From the NCBI RefSeq assembly GCF_037042905.1, contig NC_087251.1:47812373-47876372 (forward strand): a stretch of DNA of 64,000 bases, given 5' to 3'. The stretch's first letter is position 1; every line of letters starts with the position of its first letter. The notes beneath the pieces were generated by a model. The model saw only the letters and a program-made list of their open reading frames with translations. It ran no database searches and had not been told where the DNA came from. Shown in pieces: positions 1 through 12,300 of the stretch. This DNA comes from Lytechinus pictus (Eukaryota; Echinodermata; Echinoidea; Temnopleuroida; Toxopneustidae). Made by a program: the position numbers and the translations under genes.

Positions 1-1470
1 ATACTTCCCTGAATGACAACATATTAAAAAAAAATGAAATGAATGAGTATAAAACCACATACAACTAGAGATGCTCAGCGAGTCACGCGGCCGAGCACAT
101 GTATCCCCCGAACCCCCCGCGTCATCCGTCATTGCGATATATAGAGCTCACAACGCAGAAGTTTGACAAGTAAATACAATTGTCATGGCGACAATGACCC
201 TGCCCACATTTTGCCTGTGGGTACCAAATTTGATAATAATATGACGTAGCAGCGTGACTCTGCAGAACCTAAAGTATTGTCCAGTATCACCAGTTGGGGA
301 ATACAATTATAGAGTAATCTGGATATATTTTATAAACCTAACCCTAAGACCCCCAACCAAAAAATGATAGGCATCTTTGCTTCACCTTCTAATATTGCTT
401 CTGTATGCCAACTGTTAAGACAAACTGGAAAAAAAGCAGAAGTTACAGGTTTTACCAAATTTTCCACAAAAATATGGTTACCATGGCAACCAAGCCTCCA
501 CCCACTCCAAAATCATTAGGCACCTTTGCTTTACCATAATGGACCTTCATGACACATTTGAAGATGATCGGAGAAGAAATGCAGCTGGTAGACTCTTAGA
601 AACTCTTGGAATATTTCTAGTATTCCATTCTGAGCAATCCAATATAATTAATATAATGATCAATCTTAACAATTAGCCCTTGGATGAATTTGCTGTGAGC
701 AACTCAGATGCAAGGATTTTCAATGATTCATAACAATTTCTTCCTACCTGACTAAGCTTGTAGTGTTTAACTCTCCCACGAGCAAGGGATGGGCTTAGCC
801 TGTAAAAAGATTTCAAAATGATACCAAAAGCTAAATCACGCTCATGACCACTTTTGAACTATGGTATGTAGCCTATATGCAAATCAAATTCAAACAAGAT
901 AGCTTTATACAGTGAGCATCAAAAAGGTAATCCAAATTTATACAGCTAATATGAAATAATCCTTGAATATTACAATTTATTAAGGACTAATGGTTCACAG
1001 ATGAGAGCAGCCTTTGCACGGAAATAAATTTAATATGAAAAAAAATATCAAGATCAATTTCATTACATATTTCTTGTTTTCGTACCCTTTTGCTCATTAT
1101 CTTTTTTTTTCAATCATTAAGAAATGGGATATTTTACATTTCTTGTGGAAAGTGTAAGCCACTTAGGGCAGGTTTTTTTTTTTTTGGGGGGGGGGTGGAT
1201 TAATGACCACTCTGAATATGTCCATGTGACAAATGTGGTGCCAATTCTTTGTAAATTATTACCAGAAATCATCATATTTGGGATGAAAAATGAAACTCCT
1301 CAAAGAAAGAAGGATAGAGAAAGAGACAGAGAGATACACACCTATATCATAAACCAGCAAGAATAGAAAAGAAAAGAACAAATCACATATAATATATATT
1401 TTTTTATCTATTATTTATTCAGCAATTTAAAAACTCATTTAATAACAAATTCATGTTCAAAATGGTTTTT
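1..1470. other. Intergenic, downstream of DHRS7-like gene
   Basis: AT-rich sequence with G and T runs (about 1172-1196). No coding exon, repeat family or RNA gene that I recognise. Confidence 0.5.
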
Positions 1471-1517
1471 GTTTTATTATTATTTTGATAATTTTGATTT
1501 AAAAAAAAGGCAAAGAA

Positions 1518-1709
1518 TCAGACCAACCATTTTAGGACACCTGGCATATACTGAGCGACGTAGAAAAAGATGAGAATAGGTTGCCTCGCAATCCAGACCT
1601 CGTTGAGTTTGTTTGCCATGGCAACCAGAATGAGGGCAGCACATCGATCGGTCGTCATCAAAACCCTGAAGCTGCGCATTCCCTTCCCGTCGTAAGGCTT
1701 TACAGCAGG
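1518..1709 (-). CDS. DHRS7: DHRS7-like terminal coding exon 6
   Basis: Residues 269-331. TTDRCAALILVAMANKLNEV and ARQPILIFFYVAQYMPGVLK align with the substrate-loop and C-terminal segment of vertebrate DHRS7 (as remembered). Acceptor GCTAG at 1713-1710, in phase with exon 5; stop TGA 1520-1518. An overlapping open frame here (1480-1764) is a shifted shadow. Confidence 0.85.
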   Translation of the reverse strand, partial: PAVKPYDGKGMRSFRVLMTTDRCAALILVAMANKLNEVWIARQPILIFFYVAQYMPGVLKWLV

Positions 1710-3271
1710 CTAGCAACAACAACAACAACAACATATTAAACATATTTATTAGTAGTAAGAACAATGCACTGATGATATGAGCAATTTAGCTTAAAGGAGA
1801 ATGAAACCCTTGAAACCAGCTGAATCCATATCAAAGAGAAAAATCAAAGAAACATATTGTTGAAAGTTTGAGGAAGATTGAATGAATAATAAGAAAGTTA
1901 TGAGCATTTGAATATTGAGATCACTAATGCCATGTAGATCCTCCCGTTGGCAATGCGACCAAGATCTGTGATGTCACACACGTACAACTCCCTCATTACT
2001 TTAGTACTTATTTCACTTATATTCTCACTTTTATAGTCTATCACAAGATGAGGTGTTCTCTTTATGAGAACAAGTACAGAGGTTTCACAACATTATATCA
2101 TTGATGAATCGTTTGTCATATGATTAGAATGAGCAAAAAGAGATGTTTTGGGGTATATTTTCAGTGTCCAAAAGGGGAGAGTTGTTCATCTGTGACATCA
2201 TAGATCTTGGTCGCATTGCCAATGGGAGGATCTCCATAGCATTAGTGATCTTGACATTCAAATGCTCATAACTCTTCTATTGCTAGTCCTATTTTACTCA
2301 AACTTTTGTTGATCTTATTCTTTGATTTTTCTGCTTTCACAAAAGCTAACTTGCTCCAAGAGTTTCATTCTCCATTTAAAAAGCTTGAAAAGTCAATGTC
2401 ATAAGTACTCAAATAAATCTCCGGCACAAGTTTGCAATAACATCTCTCCTTAATAATAAAAAAAGCATTTATCAATAATTTGTGCACACACATTCTGTAT
2501 TTCAGGCCTTAAAGGGGTACTCCAGGCAGAAAACAATATGATTCCAACAGATTTTTAAAAATCAGACAAAGACTGATAATTTGATCAAAATCAGACAAGG
2601 AATAACCAAGTTTAATGGCTTTTTAAAGATTTGCATTATTTTGGTGAAACAGTTCTAGGCACGTCTTCATGAATATTCAATGAGCAAATTGATGTCATAT
2701 CTCCACTTGCTCTTTTGTATTTTATCATATGAAATTAGGTTTATTCAAATTTTTCCTTCAAGAACCGAAAATATTGGAATAAAAACTCATTCATTACAAA
2801 GGAGCTATATATCATTCACACATGTATGGAAGAAATAAACAATGTGATTTTACGTAACATAAGAAAAAGTAAAGAGGGGATGTGAAATCATCAGCCCATC
2901 TAATGAATATTCATATTCATTCATATATTTTGATGGAATTTTCAGCATTTTGCTCTGTGAATTTTACTCTATTTATTTGGATATAAATATTTTCAGCCCA
3001 GAGCATCCTTTTAAATTTTGATGATTTTAGGGCAAGGCCACTTTTCCATTGGCAGGCATGATGTTCCCATCTGAAAAAAAAATCTGAAAAATAGCCAAGG
3101 GTTGCTAAGTCACGGCCAAAGTCCGAGGCGCCCCGTTTGGGGTTATAAGCTATCGCATAGCAAAGAAATCGAAAGTGATATTTCAAGGTGAGTCTGCATG
3201 ATAGTTTTATCATTTGACTTTAAAAAGCAGTAAAAAACAGCATGAGAATGTTCTTGGGCAAAGGATTTCAC

Positions 3272-3302
<31 letters not shown>

Positions 3303-6300
3303 TAAATTAAAATTTACACAATTTACATATTACAGCACAAATGGGAAGATGAAAAAAAAGACACAACAAGGCCCTGTCTTGATCTGATCAATCTCAACTA
3401 TATGGAAATCAATTAATGTCATAATTTCTTCTACATGAAATGTGCACAATGTCCTTTGTAAACAAAGAAAAGCACAGTGAATATTCAAGCAACAATGAAT
3501 GTAAGAATATATCATATTTAGAGGATATTTTGAACAAACACACATTTTCGATGCTGACGTTGTTGGCTTTCCATAGTTGTGGTTGATTGGATCAATTGTA
3601 ACTCTTTGTAAGACAGGGACCTGGATCTCTAAGGCCAATGGGAGGGGCATCTAGGACAGTCAACGGGGCATCCATAGCCATGGTCTTTAATGGCATTGGA
3701 TTAAAAGGCTTGCATTCTGAAGTCCGGTTTAATTTAAACTCTGGTTTAAAGATGTGGTTAAACTATGGATAGCCAATAGTGGCATAAATATCTAACAGCA
3801 GAATTTCAATGTATCAGCTCATTTTTCGCTCAAATCATTCTTCACTGTTTCGGAAGGATAAATAAGATAGCTTTCTTCACCATTCACGAGTTAGAAAAGA
3901 ACATACTAAATCTAAGAAACATACAATGCAAGGAAAATTTTGAGATTTTTGGCTTTCCATAATTGTAGCACAAAGTTAGACCATGGTCTAAGTTAAACCT
4001 GACTTCGGAATACGTACTGTACCAATACAATACAAGAACAAACATAAAAGGTAGGAAAGGATGAAAAGCAGAGGAGGGGGTGCATTGAGGGTAGAAAGAC
4101 AGACTAAAATCATTTAAATTCAACAAGAGTCACCTTTGTAAAGTCTTCTCTCAACGCATTTTCTACAATGTGTGAGATGACAGGCCCGGGACAGACCATA
4201 GTTACACCAATGTTCTTATCAGCTAACTCACATCTTACTGTATCAAAGAAACCCTGAAAGACAGAAACACAAGAAATCAAGACCAAAGATGTAAATCTTA
4301 GAGCCCTATTCACAAAATTACTGAGAATATACATGTGTATCTTCAAAATATCTAAATTACTTGAAAAACTTTATCCAAAGTGTTCAAACAGTAAATATTT
4401 TGCGGATTACATTTCTTACTACCAAACGATTATCATCCAATGAACAATCGACAAACTTTGAAAATGAATCTTATACAACTCACAAGAATGTTCTCTAATC
4501 TGAATGGTCCAAAATCGGACCACATGATATTCAGCGGATTGCACTGTAGCATCCGAAATGCACTATCCTGCACTCTGACGTCATACCAAATACTATCCTG
4601 CACTCTGACGTCAGAGTGCAGGATAGTGCGAGGTTTGCACTGAATTCTAGATCTAGAATTTAGATCAAATAAAGAATTTGATGCAACTCAGTTACATGGG
4701 GGAGGGGGGGGGGGTTGTATAAAACAAACAATGCACGCATTCTTGTGCATAGAGGACCTAAATAATTAACTCTGTGCTCAACTTGCCAAATGGATATACC
4801 GCACTCGGTCCTGCGGACCTCGGTGCGGTATATCCATTGGCTCTTCTCACACATTGTTCATTATTCGGCCCTGCATGTACACGCTTACGCGCATTATTTG
4901 TAGGCCTATATTAATGCAGGGGCCAAAACCATGTACAAAAATGCAAAAATGACCATACGATTGTGATTTTTTGCATGGTCAGCCCCCCCACTTTGAAAAC
5001 CGTTCCGCGGCCCCTGTAATGAACTTACATGCATGCCATGCTTGGAGGCAGCGTAAGCGGTGGAGAGGGGGGCAGGCATTTTTCCGGTGGCACTACTGAT
5101 GTTGATGATCTGTCCGTGACCGTTCTCTAGCATGTACGGTAGGGCTACTTTACACAGCGAGATCGGACCCAGGAGGTTCAGGTCCAGGATGGCCTGGTCC
5201 ACCTCGATGTTGCAGTCCTGGACCAATGCCCGTTGGCTCCGCCCACTGTTGTTGACCAGGATATCAATCTTACAGGGGAGACAACAATTTTGTTTTCATT
5301 GTAATCAATACTCGTTTATAACATTATTTATTTTGTATGAATTGAAACAGAAACTGAAAAATGATTAGCATATATATTCAAAATTACAAAGTCAAAGAAC
5401 TGAGCATCCTTACTAGCAAATGTGAACTTTTATCATTAGTATTAATGATAGTTTTAAAGTCGATTTGATAAGAAAAAGCAGATTAAACAGTATGATGAAT
5501 CCATCCATCGTTCTTTCACTTATCCTCATTTCCTATTAAAGGAATTAAAACCCAAGAAGAGAAGCAATAAAACTAGAGGAACAATTTAAAACAAAATAAA
5601 ATTGCTTATGAAATAGGCAAGTTATGGACATTTAAAAATTTCATAACCAATCCTATTTCACAACTGATTTTTGATGAAACTTGATTTAAATTGTTCCTCT
5701 CATTTTACTCTTTCCAATAAGATTGCTTCTCCTCTTGGGATTTGGTTTCCTTTAACTACATGCATGCATTTTGAAGACAGTATGTTCCATGGAATAAAAA
5801 TAGTTTTTGTAATGTATTGTATAATTCAAATTTCTAATACTACACTAAACATGGGGAGCCAGATTTTCTTTTTCTCAAAATACAGATCCAGACGTCATTG
5901 CCTTATCTTGTCACCTTACATTCTTCAAATTAATTAGCAACATTGATATTTTTCTGTCATTTTTCCTCTTGAATTGATCTATAAATGAATCGATCTATCA
6001 AAAATAAATAGAGATTTTGTTAGAGAATGTCTTCAAATGTTGAAAAGTTTTTGTTATTTTTTTTATTTCATTGAAACAATACTTTTAAACATTCATTGCA
6101 TTTCCAATCGATTTTCAGGATATTTCCATTCATTTTTTTTCATTAAAGTACAATTGAATGGAAGAATCTGATACATTAAAAAACAGGTTCAATTCCTGTT
6201 CAAGAATAAACAAAGTTACTGTTCATTATGTGCCATAATAATACTAATGTCTTGGGGGAGGGGTTAGAATAATAAAAGGGTCACTAAAGATCAGTCAGCA

Positions 6301-9300
6301 AGCACAGACTCATTTTTGACACTTTAACCAATAACAGGTCTAGAGTAAAGACTAGATGCCAAAGGCTCGGTCTACGTCAAGTAAGATTGGTAGAGCCACC
6401 ACAGTACATAGTGAATCTAGTCTCACTACTTCATTATGCACTTTGCAAAATGAAAACAAGAGTGTCGCTAAGGCGAGCACAAAATACGCTCGTCTGCAAC
6501 ACCCAAAATGGATTATTGGTCAAGCAAGAAAAGTGGAAGATGGCGACTTCACCTTTGACCTTCTGACCTAAAAATCAATAGAATTGCTAGGATCTATGCT
6601 AGTATCATACACACCAAATTATATGAGCCTAGGTTCAGTTAAACTGAAGTTATCGCGTCTACAAGGACTTCAGAAGGGTAAGATGAAAACATGTCAATGT
6701 GACCTTGACCTTTGACCTTTTGACCTCAAAATCAATAGGCTTCCTGGGACTCATACTAGTATCATACACACAAAATTATATGAGCCTAGGTTAAGTTAAA
6801 CTAGAGTTATCGCGTTTACAAGAACTTCAGAAGGGTCAGATGAAAACATGTCAGTGTGACCTTGACCTTTGACCTTTTGACCTCAACTTCCTGGGATCCA
6901 TGCCAGAATCATACACCAAATTATATGAGCCTAGGTTGAGTCAAACTGAAGTTTTTGCATTTACAAGGAAAAGTTAACGGACAGACGGACAAAGAGACGG
7001 ATGGACGGACACCGAGCGTGATACCATAATATGTCCCGTCGAGGACGGGCATATAAAAACCAGGGGTCTGTGCCTGCAGACTAATTAAAGATGTCAAAGA
7101 CATTAATAATCCAGGAAAATCAATATTTTACAATGAATTAATTTCACTTAAAAAGAGACTTATAAAAAAGATCAATTAGATGACCCCACCCATTCACTCC
7201 GACACAAAATATAACTACAATAGGTCGGGTTTCCGCCTTTGCGTAACGAGATCTGCTCGAGCAAGGACGAGACAATCTTTCACCAGAAACTCGGTCCACC
7301 TCTTCAACGCTACTGCACAAAGATATTGATCAATTTGACAATTAGCCACCGAACGAATGAATGTATGCCCGGATTCTTGATTCTTTATACTTAATCTCTA
7401 TTTGAACGTTATAATTATTGTTACAAGATTTCGACCATGTAAACCCTATGTTTAAATTAAATTTATTATTCCTGCTGACCTGTCGATGTATTCATATTTG
7501 TTATCTCATTTGTAAACTTCATTTCCTTGTAAGCATTATTTTGTATATATGAAATGCATCAGTCTAAAGCAAAATTCCCGTCAGGAGATAATAAAGTTAT
7601 CAATTCAATTCAATTAATTATCACAGATTTAAAAACAAAGACCAAAACAGGGAAATTGAAATAATTAAGAACAGAAAATAGTGTACTCATAAATAACAAA
7701 AAGTAAGTTAAGAAAAAGTGTACAAATAACAGAAAGTAACAAAAATATTGTTCAAATAACAAAGTAAACTAAAAATAGTGTACACAAAAACAGAAAGTAA
7801 ACAATGCTTAGAAATGAAAGCTTTCCAAATTCAAATAGACTTGTTTACTCTCGGGTCAATCTAGACAACATGTGACTTACACAAATGACCTGGGGTGTTT
7901 TCACTGTTTGTTATAAGCTATTAGAATTCTTGCAGCTAATTGGTTCAGAGCAAAATTGTAAGTGAAAACCAATGACAAGATGCTTTGTGAAATACTCCCC
8001 TGTGTACTACACCAAGTTCACTAAAACAACAACTTGTTTTGAAGGAACAGAGAAAAATAAAAAGAGCATAACACTGAATTTTTCAATGAATTTAAAAGTA
8101 AATTAAATAGGCCAACAAGTATGCATTTTCAAGTTTTGCTTATTTCAAACGAGTGGAATGCTTATGGCAGTCTCGTCTGTATTACGCAATTCAATATAGC
8201 AGCAGTGCTGACTTTCAAACAATTTCCAATAAAAATATTTTTTTTTTTTTTTTTTCAAAAAGAGAGAAAAACATTTGATAATAAAATCCCAGGTTTGTTG
8301 ACCCTAGCTTCATTTCCTATGATTTATGATATCCAATGAACATCTCATCTAAGTTTCTAATCAACAACATATCAGATATCAATTCTTATCAAAACAATTG
8401 ATCTGAAATTACCAACCAGTTAGTTGAAATTATTCTTATCTAATCTCTGATACCTGATAACCATTATATCCATTTTTAATATACTTTAACAAATAATCGT
8501 TAAAATCATTAAAATCCTAATACTTAGTTGTTGTTTTTTCAAATTTGATATCAGTTTATTGACCCATAAATTTGCCTTAGGGTAAAGTAACGGACACCAT
8601 CCAGGACTTACCTTGCCATAGCGATCAACAATGGATTCAGCCAGCTGACGATGAGTATCATACTTGGTTGCATCCATCGGTAAGACCCAGATATCTTCCT
8701 CTCTCACCCCTGGAAATCGGACACAGTTGCCATGTACTCTCTCCAGTTCATTCACACGACGGGCGGACAATATCACTTTGGCGCCCTACAGCAACACAAT
8801 ATGACAGAGATTTTTCAAAGATATGTTTTTGATAGCCCATAAGCAAAAAATATTATGACATGAAACAGTTTATAGTCAAGATATAATTTTACCAAATTGG
8901 ATTTATTTTCATTGGACAAGAGCAAATTTGCCATACATGTATGTGTCATTTTCAATGGCATAATTTTGTTTGCCAGAGTTTTTTTATGGCAAAAGTTTTA
9001 TGCAACGGGTCCCTGGTCGACAATATGATTCTAAGCAAATTTTGAACTGAGAGGGGAGGAATAAAAGATCCTAACATTCCACATACTGACTCACTGCATG
9101 CCTTTTCTATTGTATTCCTTTATGTCCTTTTTTTTCTTTTAGCATTGAGGCCCCATGCTATAACTGATATTGATAATATTTTGAAACCATATCAGTGTCC
9201 ACAATAAATGATACTAGTACTTCTACACCTAAAATACACTGCAATGAACAAGTTTCTGCTGCAATGGTGAAATAGCCAGGAAGTACTCTAAAAATCTTAC

Positions 9301-12300
9301 CAAAAATTAGCTTCAATCTAATTTAGTTTTATTTTATCATCAACTGCATAAGAATGAAATAACAAAATAAAAGGCAAGTCGAGACACACAAAAAAAAATT
9401 TCAGAGATTTATTTTCAATTTGCTATGATCATGGATCATTGAATAACTCTTTGAAATAAAGGAGGGCAACTGCACCCCATCAAATATAAGTTAAATATTT
9501 TCATACCTTTCTAGCAAGCTGATATGCAAGTTCTTCTCCGATTCCACTGGATGCTCCGGTGATCCAAACTACTCTTCCATTCATATTTTCTACAAGTTAC
9601 AAATACAAAGACAAAGAGTTTGTTGTATTATATTTTTAACAAGTGGAACGCCTCTGGCAGTCTCGCCTGCATTACGCAATTTAATATAGCAGCAGTGCTA
9701 ACTTTGAAAACTACTATAAAATAATCATTCACAAAAACATCATTCATATAATGACATAATACCATGTTCATTGACCATAAATGACATTTGAACGGAGACT
9801 TAAGACTGTCAACTACACCCATGTCCACGTTTCATTCACTCTATCCATAAACTTTCAAAGTTATGATGGCAATTCAACAATTACCCCAACATGGCCTAAG
9901 TTTATTGACCTTAACTGACCTTTGACTTGGTTTTGTGACCTGAAACTCACAGGGGATGTTCAGTGATGCTTGATTACTCTTATATCCCAAGTTTTATGAA
10001 CTAGATCCATAAACTTTCAGAGTTAGGATGGTAATTCAACAAATACCCCCAACACGGCCAAAGTTCATTGACCTTTAATGACCTTTGACCACGGTCATGT
10101 GACCTGAAACTCGTACAGGATGTTCAGTGATACTTGATTACTCTTATGTCCAAGTTTTATGAACTAGATCCATAAACTTTCAGAGTTAGTATGGTAATTT
10201 AACATATACCCCCAACACGGCCAAAGTTCATTGACCTTAAATGACCATTGACCATGGTCATGTGACCTGAAACTCGCACAGGATATTCAGTGGTACTTGA
10301 TTAACCTAATGTCCAAGTTTCATGAACTAAATCCATAAATTTTCAAAGTTATGATGGTAATTCAACAAATACCCCCAACTTGGCCAAAGTTCATTGACCC
10401 TAAATGACCTTTGACCTTGGTCATGTGACCTGGAACTCAGGCAGGATGTTCACTAATACTTGATTAACCTTATGTCCAAGTTTCATGGACTAGATCCATA
10501 AATTTTCAAAGTTATGATAGTAATTCAACAAATACCCCCAACTTGACCAAAGTTCATTGACCCTAATTGACCTTTGACCTTGGTCACGTGACCTGAAACT
10601 CAAGCAGGATGTTCACTAATACTTGATTAACCTTATGTCCAAGTTTCATGAACTAGGTCCATATACTTTCTAAGTTATGATGTCATTTCAAAAACTTAAC
10701 CTTTGGTTAAGATTTTGAAAATAATTTTCCCAACATGGTCTAAGTTCATTGACCCTAAATGACCTTTGACCTTAGTCATGTGACCTGAAACTCAGGCAGG
10801 ATGTTCAGTAATACTTGATTAACCTTATGTCTAAGTTTCATGAACTAGGTCCATATACTTTCTAAGTTATGATGTCATTTCAAAAACTTAACCTTAGGTT
10901 AAGATTTGATGTTGACGCCGCCGCCGCCGCCGTCGCCGTCGGAAAAGCAGCGCCTATAGTCTCGCTCTGCTATGCAGGCGAGACAAAAATTATATATTTT
11001 TCTTTATTAACAAATAGACTAACGTTTCATTAAGAATAAGATCAGTTAGTTCAGCTATCTTTTTAGATTTTTTTTACTTATGTAATGAAACATCAAACTT
11101 CAAAGTGTTTGGATATCTACATTCATGTACTAAATGAACTAAATCCATAAATTTTCAAAGTTATGATGGTAATTCAACAAATACCCCCAACTTGGCCAAA
11201 GTTCATTGACCCTAAATGACCTTTGACCTTGGTCATGTGACCTGGAACTCAGGCAGGATGTTCACTAATACTTGATTAACCTTATGTCCAAGTTTCATGG
11301 ACTAGATCCATAAATTTTCAAAGTTATGATAGTAATTCAACAAATACCCCCAACTTGACCAAAGTTCATTGACCCTAATTGACCTTTGACCTTGGTCACG
11401 TGACCTGAAACTCAAGCAGGATGTTCACTAATACTTGATTAACCTTATGTCCAAGTTTCATGAACTAGGTCCATATACTTTCTAAGTTATGATGTCATTT
11501 CAAAAACTTAACCTTCGGTTAAGATTTTGAAAATAATTTTCCCAACATGGTCTAAGTTCATTGACCCTAAATGACCTTTGACCTTAGTCATGTGACCTGA
11601 AACTCAGGCAGGATGTTCAGTAATACTTGATTAACCTTATGTCTAAGTTTCATGAACTAGGTCCATATACTTTCTAAGTTATGATGTCATTTCAAAAACT
11701 TAACCTTAGGTTAAGATTTGATGTTGACGCTGCCGCCGCCGTCGCCGTCGGAAAAGCAGCGCCTATAGTCTCGCTCTGCTATGCAGGCGAGACAAAAATT
11801 ATATATTTTTCTTTATTAACAAATAGACTAACGTTTCATTAAGAATAAGATCAGTTAGTTCAGCTATCTTTTTAGATTTTTTTTACTTATGTAATGAAAC
11901 ATCAAACTTCAAAGTGTTTGGATATCTACATTCATGTATTTAACAAATTACTTACCTAGAATTCAGTAAATGGACAGCTTTAAAAAATTCATATAAAGTT
12001 TTTCCAGCTACATGTGTCTTAATTTTTTTTATTCAAAGGAAGCATCAAAGGGTTTGAATAACCACATTAATTTCTTTACCATGAATATAAATTTGAAAAG
12101 TCGTATACAGTAATAAATAAGGCTATCATATATTTTGAATTGGTGAAATTCTTAAAAGTTATTTAATAGTTCTATTACCTATGACTAGAAACTAATATTG
12201 AAAGCATTATTTATCATTGTCCCTTTTGAGTCAATCCAGGAGAATGACATTTGACTTGCTTCAATATAAAACTAAAGAGCAGATTTTTTTAAAACTAGAC

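Noticed and set aside
1480-1764. 94-codon minus frame over the last DHRS7-like exon
   Set aside because: It is one frame off from the real exon, which is in phase with exon 5 and matches the SDR C-terminus.
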